Below, piece after piece: positions 27,168 through 36,069 of a stretch of 64,000 bases of DNA; positions within the stretch are counted from its first letter, which is position 1, and each line of letters opens with the position of its first letter. The DNA is taken from assembly GCF_001045445.1 (NCBI RefSeq), contig NZ_LFNF01000002.1, forward strand, positions 1,240,001 through 1,304,000, in the 5' to 3' direction. The notes under the pieces were generated by a model. It ran no database searches. It worked only from the letters and a program-made list of their open reading frames with translations, and had not been told where the DNA came from. The translations under genes and the position numbers were made by a program. The stretch comes from Chryseobacterium sp. BLS98. GTDB lineage: Bacteria > Bacteroidota > Bacteroidia > Flavobacteriales > Weeksellaceae.

Positions 27168-27354
27168 TTCCTGAATCTTTAAGTCTTGAAACTGCTCTAT
27201 AGATTCTGAAAATTCCATAAAGAATAAGCACTGCACCCATTGCATAAGCAATAGCAGGCTCTAAAACCGTAAAGAAAAATTTGTAGATAATAACCACAAC
27301 TCCCAATACGATATAAAATAATCCTGTAACTAAGGATAACCAGTTGAACATCAT
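27157..27354 (-). CDS. Small two-helix membrane protein
   Basis: 65 residues with two membrane helices ('WLSLVTGLFYIVLGVVVIIY' and 'AIAYAMGAVLILYGIFRIYR'). It is compact and without catalytic residues. It overlaps the start of the PstS-like lipoprotein gene by 11 bases, which suggests coupled translation, and lies downstream of tonB. I do not recognise a named family. Confidence 0.75.
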   Translation of the reverse strand: MMFNWLSLVTGLFYIVLGVVVIIYKFFFTVLEPAIAYAMGAVLILYGIFRIYRAVSRLKDSGNEK

Positions 27355-27378
27355 GTAACAAAAATACCAAAAAAAATA

Positions 27379-27406
27379 AAAAAGAGAAGCATATGCTTCT
27401 CTTTTT
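27379..27406. terminator. Bidirectional hairpin between tonB and the small membrane gene
   Basis: A perfect palindrome AGAGAAGCATATGCTTCTCT flanked by A and T runs. It would end exbB-exbD-exbD-tonB and make the downstream genes a partly separate unit. Confidence 0.8.
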
Positions 27407-27430
27407 ATTTATAAGTTGAATAAATAAGTC

Positions 27431-28270
27431 TTATTCAAAGTTCATAGTGAAAGGTACGCTATAGTAAGATCTAACGCTCTCCCCGTTTCTTTTCGCAGGA
27501 GTCCATTTTTTAAGTTTCTTAACTACACGTATTGCTTCGTTGTTGAAGTCGTTATTTGGAGATTTCTCTTCAATCGTAACTGCTGAAACAGTTCCGTCTT
27601 TTTCTACAACGAACTTAAGCTTGGCTTTAAGTGTACCTTCACCTCCTTCCATTAAAGAAGTATCAAAGTTTTCCCCAAGGAACTTTCTTAATGCTCCCAT
27701 ACCTCCAGGATATTCTGCAGATTGGTCTACATCTTTGTAGATTTCATTAGGGTTGTTTGCTTTTACTTCCACTGTACTAGCTTTATTACCAGTAGATGGT
27801 GGCGGTGGCGGTGGTGTATAAGCCGGAGCTTTTACCCCTTCCTGATTGTTCAGACCAGTCGTCGTTTCTAACTGCTTAGAAATTGGTGGCGGTGGCGTTT
27901 CAATCTTCGGAGCTTTTACAGGCTCAGGAACCACGTTCTGGATCACCTCAATTTTTTCTTCTTCTTTCGGAGGAGGTGGTGGAGGTGGTTCTTCTTCTTT
28001 CGGTTGCTCAATAATTGGCTCATCTTCGATAATGTTTACCAAATCTGCCTTTACTTCCTGCTTAGGCGGTTCAGTAAGTCTCTTAATGGTAAGATAAATA
28101 AAAGGAGACAAAGCCGCAACCAGGAATAATGCCGTTCCAACAATAAAAGATTTTGTCAGAAGTCTAGGATACTGATGTCTCAGATCATAGGCACCATATT
28201 CCTTGTTTCTATTTTCAAATACAATCTCGTCTAAAGTAAGATTCTGATTGTATACATTTTCATCTGCCAT
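27431..28270 (-). CDS. tonB: TonB energy transducer
   Basis: 279 residues. The N-terminal cytoplasmic segment, with 'ENRNKEYGAYDLRHQYPRLL', is typical of Bacteroidota TonB. One membrane helix lies near 42-62, followed by a Pro/Glu/Lys-rich periplasmic spacer with several Pro runs. The C-terminal TonB domain (about 195-279) carries 'FVVEKDGTVSAVTIEEKSPN' and ends 'YYSVPFTMNFE'. It transfers proton-motive energy from ExbB/ExbD to outer-membrane receptors. It is the last gene of exbB-exbD-exbD-tonB. Confidence 0.95.
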   Translation of the reverse strand: MADENVYNQNLTLDEIVFENRNKEYGAYDLRHQYPRLLTKSFIVGTALFLVAALSPFIYLTIKRLTEPPKQEVKADLVNIIEDEPIIEQPKEEEPPPPPPPKEEEKIEVIQNVVPEPVKAPKIETPPPPISKQLETTTGLNNQEGVKAPAYTPPPPPPSTGNKASTVEVKANNPNEIYKDVDQSAEYPGGMGALRKFLGENFDTSLMEGGEGTLKAKLKFVVEKDGTVSAVTIEEKSPNNDFNNEAIRVVKKLKKWTPAKRNGESVRSYYSVPFTMNFE

Positions 28271-28293
28271 AGATATACAATTTTATGGTTAAA

Positions 28294-28866
28294 TTACTTT
28301 GTAGCCGGTGCAGCCGCAGCTCCATTATTTCCAACTTTCTTGTTATAAATAGCTTTCTCCCAAGGCTTCACATCGGTTACCCCGTACTGTTCGCTTTTGG
28401 TAATGGCCATTTCGTCAAGAATATCTACAAAGTTCTTATATACAGCATCGTCAGTCGGCTTAATGATCACGGTAAATTTCGTTTGATCTGCAGCTCTAGA
28501 TTTTGCCTGCTGAATTACTTTTCTAATTCCTTCTCTATCAAGAGTAGTTTCCATAAGAGTCTGGTCATTCAAGGAAGTAGCATCCTGCTGGTGCCAAAAA
28601 ACTCTATTGTCTTTTCCTAATAAGACAGAAATTGAGTTAGAAAGTTTAATTTCTGTTGGAGGTGGTTTTTGTTTTTCATCTTTCGGTTTAGCCGGAAGAC
28701 CCAAATCCATTACATTCGGTTTACTGAATGTGGTTGTGAACATAAAGAAGGTAATCAATAGAAAACCCAAGTCCACCATCGGAGTCATATCTACTCTGGT
28801 ATTCTGCTTCTTGGAACGGACCTTGCCGCCCTTGCCGCCTTTTTCCTGTACTTGTACTTCTGCCAT
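28294..28866 (-). CDS. exbD: Biopolymer transporter ExbD (second in cluster)
   Basis: 190 residues. The single N-terminal helix contains the proton-conducting Asp in 'RVDMTPMVDLGFLLITFFMF', and the C-terminal periplasmic domain follows. It is close in sequence to the lone ExbD at 45193-45720 ('FTVIIKPTDDAVYKNFVDIL' here). It lies between another exbD and tonB in one operon. Confidence 0.94.
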   Translation of the reverse strand: MAEVQVQEKGGKGGKVRSKKQNTRVDMTPMVDLGFLLITFFMFTTTFSKPNVMDLGLPAKPKDEKQKPPPTEIKLSNSISVLLGKDNRVFWHQQDATSLNDQTLMETTLDREGIRKVIQQAKSRAADQTKFTVIIKPTDDAVYKNFVDILDEMAITKSEQYGVTDVKPWEKAIYNKKVGNNGAAAAPATK

Positions 28867-28881
28867 TTCTAAATGATATTA

Positions 28882-29484
28882 TTATGGTTTACCTTCTTGT
28901 GATGTAATCAACCAGAATTTAAGAAAATCAATATCTCTTAAACCTTCAAATAGGCTTTTAACTTTTGGATACTGAGTAGTAACGTCTCCCTTGATTGCCA
29001 ATTTGTAATCAGGATTTACGCTCAAACTCTGTTGTACCCAGTCTACTAACTGCTTATTTGTACTATCCATTGGAATCCCTGTAGGACTCTTGAAACTTTT
29101 CTGTTCCTCATCTGACATATCGAGATAGCCTTTCAGTTGGCTCATAGGAACCCCAATCGCTTGTACTTTCTGAAATGACGCTTTTTGCTGGTTGCTAAAA
29201 GTCATATTATACTTTTGCCCCATTTTGTCTAAAAGCTGTAATCTCTCTGATGCGTTGTCTACGGGCTGGAAATAGAATTTTCCGTCCGGAGTAGCGTTGA
29301 TGGTCATCAAACTTGCATCAGGAAGTAACTTCTCTGATATTGAAGATGGCGGTTTAATCTGCTCCACGTCAGGTTTTTTAAACTGAGTGGTCAAGATAAA
29401 GAATGTAAGTAGCAGGAAGGCAACGTCGCACATTGCCGTCATATCCGTCACTACACCATGTCTTTTTGGTTTGACTCTCGCCAT
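28882..29484 (-). CDS. exbD: Biopolymer transporter ExbD (first in cluster)
   Basis: 200 residues, an ExbD paralogue with the helix 'DMTAMCDVAFLLLTFFILTT'. The conserved Asp is kept ('CDVAF'). The periplasmic domain is longer than usual, with an insertion near 80-140. Having two different ExbD genes after one exbB is common in Bacteroidota and suggests a hetero-oligomeric stator. Confidence 0.93.
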   Translation of the reverse strand: MARVKPKRHGVVTDMTAMCDVAFLLLTFFILTTQFKKPDVEQIKPPSSISEKLLPDASLMTINATPDGKFYFQPVDNASERLQLLDKMGQKYNMTFSNQQKASFQKVQAIGVPMSQLKGYLDMSDEEQKSFKSPTGIPMDSTNKQLVDWVQQSLSVNPDYKLAIKGDVTTQYPKVKSLFEGLRDIDFLKFWLITSQEGKP

Positions 29485-29548
29485 TGTTTTGAATTATTTA
29501 ATATTAAACTTCTTTTTAATTGGAATGCAAATTCCTTGCTACAAATTC

Positions 29549-30412
29549 TTAGTTGAATTCAGCGAAAGACTGCTGGATGCTCATAGCGATCTCGTCGATC
29601 TTATAAGTTAACCCGTCAATTTTAGATGTAAAGAAGTTATAAAGGATAATCGCGATAGCTGAAGTACCAATACCTAATGCCGTGTTGATCAAGGCTTCGG
29701 AGATACCTGTAGAAAGTGCAGCAGCATCTGGAGTACCACCACCTGAACCTAATGCGAAGAATGCTTTGATCATCCCGATTACAGTTCCTAAAAGTGCGAT
29801 AAGCGTTGCTACAGTACCTAAAGTAGAAAGAATCATCATGTTCTTTTCTAGCATTGGCATTTCAAGAGTTGTAGCTTCTTCGATCGCTTTGTTAAGAGCT
29901 ACCATTTTCTGCTCTTTATTTAAAGTAGTATCATGAGAAAGTGCTTTGTAAGTAGTAAGACCTTCTTTCACTACGTTACCTACAGATCCTTGTTGTCTGT
30001 CACACTCTTCTAAAGCTTCATCAATTTTGTTTTGATTCAATAAGCTTCTTACCTGTACTACGAAGTTGTCTAGGTTTCCTTTTCCAGCAGCTTTACCAAG
30101 AACGAAATATCTTTCAAAAGAGAAAACGATTACAGTAATCATGAAAGTAATCAAGATTGGTACGATAACCCCTCCTTTGTAGATAATACCTAAAAACGAT
30201 TCTGGGTGAATGTCTTTTCCTTCAACACTTGAGAAAGCTACAGATCCGCTACCTAGCTTTTCTGCGTCTTTAAAGTTTCCTGGGTTCCCAAGAACAAATA
30301 AATAAATACAAACTCCTATAACGAATAAAATAGGAATAATAACAGCCGGGTTTAAACCTCCTGCTTTTCTAGCAACTACTTGCTCATCATTTTTTGAAAC
30401 ATTCATTTCCAT
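29549..30412 (-). CDS. exbB: ExbB/TolQ/MotA proton channel protein
   Basis: 287 residues with three membrane helices. 'MMILSTLGTVATLIALLGTV' then 'IGMIKAFFAL' and 'ISEALINTALGIGTSAIAII' are the conserved MotA/TolQ/ExbB channel region. The first helix, 'PAVIIPILFVIGVCIYLFVL', is followed by a long periplasmic loop. It forms the pentameric stator with ExbD in the inner membrane. It is the first gene of the exb-ton operon; a TAATTTTG box lies at 30464-30471. Confidence 0.93.
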   Translation of the reverse strand: MEMNVSKNDEQVVARKAGGLNPAVIIPILFVIGVCIYLFVLGNPGNFKDAEKLGSGSVAFSSVEGKDIHPESFLGIIYKGGVIVPILITFMITVIVFSFERYFVLGKAAGKGNLDNFVVQVRSLLNQNKIDEALEECDRQQGSVGNVVKEGLTTYKALSHDTTLNKEQKMVALNKAIEEATTLEMPMLEKNMMILSTLGTVATLIALLGTVIGMIKAFFALGSGGGTPDAAALSTGISEALINTALGIGTSAIAIILYNFFTSKIDGLTYKIDEIAMSIQQSFAEFN

Positions 30413-30463
30413 ATTTAACTAAATTATATTGTTTTTAAAATTTTACAGGGTGTAAATTAAAGG

Positions 30464-30471
30464 CAAAATTA
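30464..30471 (-). promoter_or_regulatory. Candidate exbB operon -7 box (TAATTTTG)
   Basis: TAnnTTTG on the minus strand, 51 bases before exbB. No well-spaced -33 was found. Confidence 0.45.
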
Positions 30472-30653
30472 ATTAAAATGCAAGAGTCTTAAATAAACAT
30501 TTTGCATTTTTCTGATAAAGAAATTTTAATACGATTTCGATATAATAATTTTTTTTAATTATTTTATTTATTTTCCTCAAATTTAACATTTCACTTAGAA
30601 ATTTAAAAAAATAAGACCCTCATTTTTTTTAATTTGCCAATGTTAACTTTTTT

Positions 30654-33467
30654 TTAAATTACGATATTCACAATACGGTGATGCACTACGATGATTTTTT
30701 TAGGTGTTTTACCTTCTAAAATAGGTTGCATCTTGGCATCTGAAATCACCAAATCTTCTACTTCCTTGGCCGATAACTGGGCGGAAAGTGAAATTTTGAA
30801 CTTCATTTTTCCATTTACGCTTACCGGATATTCAATTTCATCTTCTACAAGATATTCCTCATTTAATACAGGGAATTTCTCAAACTCCACAGATTCCTTA
30901 TTTCCTAATAAGCTCCAAAGTTCTTCACAGATGTGCGGTGCATATGGAGAGATGATAACGGCTAACGGTTCTAAAATATTGCGTTTGTTGCATTTTATTT
31001 TTTGCAGCTCGTTCACAGCGATCATAAATGAAGATACGGAAGTATTGAATGAGAAGTTCTCAATATCGTAAACCACCTTCTTTATTAAAGTATGCAAAAC
31101 TTTATATTCTGATTTTGTAGGCTTCTCATCGGAGACTTCAAAAGTTTCACCGTTGAAATACAAGTTCCAGAATTTCTTAAGGAAACTGTAGACTCCACTT
31201 AACCCTTGTGTATTCCAAGGCTTGGACTGCTCCAAAGGACCTAAGAACATTTCATACAATCTTAAACCATCAGCACCGTATTCTTCACAGATGTCATCAG
31301 GGTTTACAACATTGTATTTTGACTTGGACATTTTTTCCACTTCCCGGTCTGTGATGTATTTTCCGTCTTCGAGGATAAATTCCGCATCGGCATAATCAGG
31401 TCTCCAGACTTTGAAGGCTTCAGTATCCAATTCATCAGAGGTTCCTTTTAATAAGGATACGTCAACGTGTATTTTCTGCGTTTGATAATTTCCTGCCAGA
31501 TTTTTGGACACATATTGATTAGTGCCATCTATTCTGTAAACAAATGCGCTCATTCCCAAAATCATTCCCTGGTTGATCAGTTTCTGGAAAGGCTCATCGT
31601 TATTAATATATCCCCTGTCTTTTAAAAACATGTTCCAGAAACGGGAATACAGTAAGTGGCCGGTCGCATGCTCACTTCCTCCGATGTATAAATCTACCTG
31701 TCCCCAATAATCCGCCAGTTCTTTTTTAACAAAAACTTCCTGATCATTCGGATCCATATATCTAAGGAAATACCATGAGCTTCCTGCCCAACCCGGCATT
31801 GTGGATAATTCCAGCGGGAATACCGTTTGGTCATCAATAAGATCTGTAGAAACAACTTTTTGATTGGCTTCATCCCAGGCAAATACTTTTGCATTTCCTA
31901 ATGGCGGATCACCGTCCTCTGTTGGTAAATATTTTTCAACTTCAGGAAGTTCCAGCGGTAGAGCAGAAACCGGAAGCGTGTAAGGCATTCCTTCCTTATA
32001 ATATACAGGAACCGGCTCGCCCCAATAACGCTGTCTTGAGAAAATGGCGTCACGCTGTCTGTAGTTTGTGGTTCCGTGGCCAATTCCTTTGTTCTCGATT
32101 TCGGAAATTATTTTTGATTTCGCATCATTATAATGTAATCCGTTTAAGAAATCTGAATTCACACAAACTGAATCTTTAGAGTCGAAAGACTTTTCCTGAA
32201 CATCTTCATCCGTCTCAACTACTTTTTTAATCGTAAGGTTGAATTTCTTTGCAAATCTGTGATCGCGCTCGTCATGTGCAGGAACGGCCATTACAGCACC
32301 TGTTCCGTAACCCATCAATACGTAATCTGAAATATAAACCGGCATCTTCTCGCCGCTGAAAGGATTGATGGCATAAGCTCCCGTAAAGGCACCGCTTACG
32401 TTTTTCACATCGGACATCCTGTCTCTTTCAGTTTTTTTGGAAGTTTCTTCTATATAAGTATCTACTTCTATTTTCTGAGCTGCTGTAGTAATAGTATCCA
32501 CTAAAGGATTTTCAGGGGCCAATACCATAAATGTTGCTCCGAAAATAGTATCAGGTCTTGTTGTGAATACTTCAATGGTCTCGTCATGACCTTCTACCTG
32601 AAACTTTACCTGTGCACCTTGTGATTTTCCAATCCAGTATTCCTGGGCATCTTTAAGCGGCTGCGGCCAGTCAAGGGTATTCAATCCCTGCAACAGTCTT
32701 TCAGAATAAGCAGAAATTCTCATGCTCCACTGCATCATTTTCTTTTGAAATACAGGAAATCCTCCTCTTTCGGATTTTCCGTCTTTCACCTCATCATTGG
32801 CCAATACGGTTCCTAAGGCCGGGCACCAGTTTACGGTAGTCTCAGCTCTGTAAGCCAAACGGTAATTTAATAAGATATCTTCTTTATCAAGGTCAGAAGC
32901 ATTTTTCCATTCTTCTGCCGTGAAGGTTAATTCGTCATTTTGATTCGCATTTAAACCTTCCGTCCCTTTTTCTTCAAAATGCTGAATTAGAGTCTGGACA
33001 GGCTCTGCCTTATCTGTATTTTTATTATACCAGGAATGATACAGCTCGATAAAGATCCACTGCGTCCATTTATAATAAGAAGCATCTGAAGTTCTCACTT
33101 CTCTGTTCCAGTCGAATGAAAACCCGATCTTTTTCAGCTGCTCTTCATATCTGTTGATATTTTCTTCGGTCGTGATAGCAGGATGCTGACCTGTCTGGAT
33201 CGCATACTGTTCAGCAGGAAGTCCGAAGCTGTCATACCCTACAGGATGAAGAACATTAAAGCCCTGATGCCTTTTATATCTCGCATAAATATCTGATGCA
33301 ATATATCCCAGCGGGTGCCCCACGTGAAGCCCTGCCCCGGATGGATACGGAAACATATCGAGAACATAAAATTTAGGTTTATCTGTGTTGTTGGAGGTTT
33401 TATAGGTTTGATTGTCCTCCCAGTATTTCTGCCACTTTTTTTCTATCTGCTGATGATCGTAAAACAC
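30654..33467 (-). CDS. leuS: Leucine--tRNA ligase
   Basis: A 937-residue class I synthetase that charges tRNA-Leu. The HIGH-type motif is in 'MFPYPSGAGLHVGHPLGYIA' (35-54). The CP1 editing domain has 'TTRPDTIFGATFMVLAPENP', and the KMSKS motif appears as 'EKMSKSKYNVVNPDDI'. It carries a Bacteroidota-type insertion near residues 150-190. The protein is cytoplasmic. It stands alone with a TATTTTTG box 67 bases upstream and a short degenerate repeat in its leader. Confidence 0.96.
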   Translation of the reverse strand: MFYDHQQIEKKWQKYWEDNQTYKTSNNTDKPKFYVLDMFPYPSGAGLHVGHPLGYIASDIYARYKRHQGFNVLHPVGYDSFGLPAEQYAIQTGQHPAITTEENINRYEEQLKKIGFSFDWNREVRTSDASYYKWTQWIFIELYHSWYNKNTDKAEPVQTLIQHFEEKGTEGLNANQNDELTFTAEEWKNASDLDKEDILLNYRLAYRAETTVNWCPALGTVLANDEVKDGKSERGGFPVFQKKMMQWSMRISAYSERLLQGLNTLDWPQPLKDAQEYWIGKSQGAQVKFQVEGHDETIEVFTTRPDTIFGATFMVLAPENPLVDTITTAAQKIEVDTYIEETSKKTERDRMSDVKNVSGAFTGAYAINPFSGEKMPVYISDYVLMGYGTGAVMAVPAHDERDHRFAKKFNLTIKKVVETDEDVQEKSFDSKDSVCVNSDFLNGLHYNDAKSKIISEIENKGIGHGTTNYRQRDAIFSRQRYWGEPVPVYYKEGMPYTLPVSALPLELPEVEKYLPTEDGDPPLGNAKVFAWDEANQKVVSTDLIDDQTVFPLELSTMPGWAGSSWYFLRYMDPNDQEVFVKKELADYWGQVDLYIGGSEHATGHLLYSRFWNMFLKDRGYINNDEPFQKLINQGMILGMSAFVYRIDGTNQYVSKNLAGNYQTQKIHVDVSLLKGTSDELDTEAFKVWRPDYADAEFILEDGKYITDREVEKMSKSKYNVVNPDDICEEYGADGLRLYEMFLGPLEQSKPWNTQGLSGVYSFLKKFWNLYFNGETFEVSDEKPTKSEYKVLHTLIKKVVYDIENFSFNTSVSSFMIAVNELQKIKCNKRNILEPLAVIISPYAPHICEELWSLLGNKESVEFEKFPVLNEEYLVEDEIEYPVSVNGKMKFKISLSAQLSAKEVEDLVISDAKMQPILEGKTPKKIIVVHHRIVNIVI

Positions 33468-33477
33468 TTTATTATAG

Positions 33478-33509
33478 ATATTAGATGTTAGATATTAGAT
33501 GTTAGATTT
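33478..33509. repeat. Degenerate short tandem repeat (TTAGATGTTAGA type)
   Basis: Alternating ATTAGATGTTAGAT units in the leuS leader. The same kind of unit occurs at 55192-55224 between accB and accC. Confidence 0.6.
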
Positions 33510-33534
33510 TTTCCAGCTCCCATTCTAATTTTCA

Positions 33535-33542
33535 CAAAAATA
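33535..33542 (-). promoter_or_regulatory. leuS -7 box (TATTTTTG)
   Basis: TAnnTTTG on the minus strand. The resulting leader would contain the short tandem repeat. Confidence 0.5.
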
Positions 33543-33599
33543 ATGATTTTAAAAGAAATGGAAATTTTAATTTTAATTAATTCGGGAATCCCTTACAAT

Positions 33600-33624
33600 A
33601 AAAAATCCCATCCGGAGATGAGAT
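33600..33624 (-). terminator. Terminator after the lipocalin-like lipoprotein gene
   Basis: On the minus strand an 8-bp stem, ATCTCATC with GATGGGAT including one T-G pair, with loop TCCG and then six T. Confidence 0.75.
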
Positions 33625-33648
33625 CTGTATTTAGGTATGGAAGTATAT

Positions 33649-34119
33649 TTACTGAGGAATTCTTCTCATGGTATACGTCCTTGTTTTATATACAGTCGGA
33701 TCCTGCGTCTCTTCTCTTAGGGATAAGTTCAGGGTTGTATCATCGAGGGTAATTATTTTTCCGTTGGACGGTTCTACAATTCCCTGGAATTTGATCACTA
33801 TTGTTTTCGCACTTCTATCATACGTATAAGTAAAATTCTGATCAGATAAAATAGTACACTGCGGGGTGGTACCGATCTCTCCATTCGTGGTTACTTTTCC
33901 TGTTGCTTCAGAATTGAATCTCCATCTGCCTTCTTTCTGGCAATCGGTATAGGTAATAAGATCTGAAACAGGGTCCTCACCGGTTTCTACGGTAGTAACC
34001 ACCTCTTTCAGTGGCTGCCAAACCCCTACAAGAGGATACTCCATTTCCTTATCATCATCATTACACCCTGTAGCTACAAATAATGATAAACCTGCAAATA
34101 GTAATGCTAATTTCTTCAT
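33649..34119 (-). CDS. Lipocalin-like lipoprotein
   Basis: 156 residues. The signal peptide is 'MKKLALLFAGLSLFVATGC' with the lipidated Cys at 19, followed by NDDDKE. The mature part begins 'YPLVGVWQPLKEVVTTVETG', the typical opening of flavobacterial lipocalin-like proteins. It is beta-rich, with 'ITYTDCQKEGRWRFNSEATG' and a possible Cys pair. It is probably anchored in the outer membrane. Function unknown. ATG 34119 is chosen over 34134 because it starts the signal peptide. Confidence 0.8.
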   Translation of the reverse strand: MKKLALLFAGLSLFVATGCNDDDKEMEYPLVGVWQPLKEVVTTVETGEDPVSDLITYTDCQKEGRWRFNSEATGKVTTNGEIGTTPQCTILSDQNFTYTYDRSAKTIVIKFQGIVEPSNGKIITLDDTTLNLSLREETQDPTVYKTRTYTMRRIPQ

Positions 34120-34291
34120 AGATAAAATTTTCAAGGGCTAAAATTATAATTTTTTTGATTTATATCACCATTTTTTATGAAAAATAATTTCAATAAAGTA
34201 TATTTCTGAAAATTTTGGAAGGTTAACCTTTAAAACAGCCATTATTTAACAAATATTGAATTTCAGTTTCTCCTCTATCTACTAAAAAAAC

Positions 34292-34299
34292 TATTTTTG
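34292..34299 (+). promoter_or_regulatory. -7 box (TATTTTTG) for the acyltransferase gene
   Basis: The box overlaps the TTG at 34297 that opens the longest frame, so that TTG is not the start. ATG 34315 follows 15 bases after the box. Confidence 0.6.
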
Positions 34300-34314
34300 C
34301 AGAAAGAAACAGAA

Positions 34315-35292
34315 ATGCAGAGTATAACGAAAAATAATTTTGACTTCATCCGTGTTCTCCTTGCTTTCATTGTCTTTGTAGGACATTTGGGAGCTTTAAG
34401 CGACTCTAAACAGCTTGAATTCTTAACACACAGTCCCGTAGAAGTTGCCGTTTTTTCGTTTTTTATTGTCAGTGGATTCCTTATTGCCAGGAGCTACGAG
34501 AGGTCTTCCAGCCTGAAAAGCTACGCCAAAAAAAGATTCAACAGGATTGTTCCGGCCTATTTACTGGTTGTATTTCTCTGCACCACTCTTCTGAGCCTCG
34601 TAAGCACCCTGTCTTTTTCTGATTACTTCAGCAATATACAGGTCTATAAATATTTTTTCTGGAATTCTATTTTCATGAATTTCATGGCCCCTTCCCTTCC
34701 GGGAGTATTTGGTAACGAAGCTGTAAACGGTGCTCTTTGGACCCTTAAGATTGAAATGTGCTTTTACTTTGCAGTCCCGCTGATCTTCTTATTATTCGGA
34801 AAAAACAATAAATACAGGAATGTGAGTTTAATTGTACTGTACTTCCTTTCCCTGATATTCCTCAATTATTTTGAAATGACGGGCAGAGCAGCCATATCCA
34901 GACAATTGCCCGGATCACTTTGCTATTTCATTGGAGGAATGTTAATCTATTTTCATTTTGAGAAATTCATTCAACATAAAAATGTATTGTTCATTATTGC
35001 GATTGTTACGGTTTGGATAGATCTTATCCTTCATATCAAGCTGTTCTCCCCTATTATGATCAGTATAATTGTACTGTATATCGCTTATTCCCTGAAATTC
35101 CTGAACAACTTCGGGAAATACGGAGACTTCACCTACGGTATTTACATATTCCATTTCCCTACTATCAGGGTGTTTGCGACCCTTGGACTGTTTGCCAACT
35201 ATAATCCTTTTTTTATGGGTTTTGTATGCATGTTGGTAGTGATCGGGATAGGAATTGCATCGTGGCACCTGTATGAGAAAAAATTTTTATAA
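34315..35292 (+). CDS. Acyltransferase 3 family protein (OafA/YrhL-like)
   Basis: A 325-residue polytopic membrane protein with about ten helices. The N-terminal motif 'NNFDFIRVLLAFIVFVGHLG' contains the catalytic-type His, and 'SGFLIARSYERS' plus 'LWTLKIEMCFYFAVP' are typical of acyltransferase 3. Such enzymes O-acetylate or O-acylate surface sugars. It is followed by a glycosyltransferase 21 bases downstream, consistent with surface glycan modification. Confidence 0.9.
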   Translation: MQSITKNNFDFIRVLLAFIVFVGHLGALSDSKQLEFLTHSPVEVAVFSFFIVSGFLIARSYERSSSLKSYAKKRFNRIVPAYLLVVFLCTTLLSLVSTLSFSDYFSNIQVYKYFFWNSIFMNFMAPSLPGVFGNEAVNGALWTLKIEMCFYFAVPLIFLLFGKNNKYRNVSLIVLYFLSLIFLNYFEMTGRAAISRQLPGSLCYFIGGMLIYFHFEKFIQHKNVLFIIAIVTVWIDLILHIKLFSPIMISIIVLYIAYSLKFLNNFGKYGDFTYGIYIFHFPTIRVFATLGLFANYNPFFMGFVCMLVVIGIGIASWHLYEKKFL

Positions 35293-35313
35293 TTTTACCG
35301 CAGAAAAGCATAA

Positions 35314-36069
35314 ATGAAAGACCTGGTTTCCATCATCACTCCCTGTTATAATTCCGCAGAATTCATCGAAGAGACGATACAGTCTGTTTTAAACCAAACC
35401 TATGAAAACTGGGAATGGCTGATTACCGATGATCTTTCCGGGGACAATACGGTCGAAATTATCCGAAAATACAATGATCCAAGGATAAAATTACAGGTCC
35501 TTGAGAAAAATGGCGGTGCAGGAAATGCAAGGAACAACAGCCTGGAAAGGGCTACAGGAAGGTATATTGCTTTTCTGGATTCCGATGATTTCTGGTATCC
35601 CGAATATCTGGAAACCATGACAGATTATATGGAAGAAAATAATGCCGAACTGGTCTACTGTAATTATTCGAGGTGTAATGAACAGCTGCAGCCTGTGTTA
35701 AAGGATTTCCTGGCTGACAAGGTTGTTACTTTTTCCAACCTTCTGAAAACCTGTAGACTTGCCCCGGTTTCTACCATGTACGATACCAAAAGAGTGGGAA
35801 AATTTCTGTTTCCTATAAAAAGTAAGCGTGAAGACCACGTAATGTGGCTGAATCTTTTAAAAGTGATTCCTGAAGGAATGCCTATTAACAAGACCCTGGC
35901 AAAGTACAGAATGAGGGAAAACAGTGTTTCGCGGAAGAAAAAAAACATCATCAAGGATCAGTATCTGGTATATAAAGACTTTATGGGCTTTTCTACCATT
36001 AAATCCTTTTATTATACTGCCAACTGGGCCCTTAACGGATTTCTGAAATATTCTAAGATTTTCAATTAG
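35314..36069 (+). CDS. Glycosyltransferase family 2
   Basis: 251 residues with a GT-A fold. The start 'VSIITPCYNSAEFIEETIQS', the nucleotide-sugar motif 'GGAGNARNNSLERATGRYIA' and the metal-binding 'FLDSDDFWYPEYL' (near 88-100) are all present. It is cytoplasmic or membrane-associated and builds surface polysaccharide or lipooligosaccharide. Its TAG stop shares its last base with the GTG start of the next gene. Confidence 0.92.
   Translation: MKDLVSIITPCYNSAEFIEETIQSVLNQTYENWEWLITDDLSGDNTVEIIRKYNDPRIKLQVLEKNGGAGNARNNSLERATGRYIAFLDSDDFWYPEYLETMTDYMEENNAELVYCNYSRCNEQLQPVLKDFLADKVVTFSNLLKTCRLAPVSTMYDTKRVGKFLFPIKSKREDHVMWLNLLKVIPEGMPINKTLAKYRMRENSVSRKKKNIIKDQYLVYKDFMGFSTIKSFYYTANWALNGFLKYSKIFN

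Noticed and set aside
33478..33509. Possible CRISPR-like repeat
   Set aside because: Units are only about 10 bases, degenerate and without spacers; no cas genes are present.
33543..33752. Open frame of 69 codons on the plus strand
   Set aside because: It overlaps the lipocalin-like lipoprotein gene and its terminator on the other strand, has no family resemblance and no good promoter.
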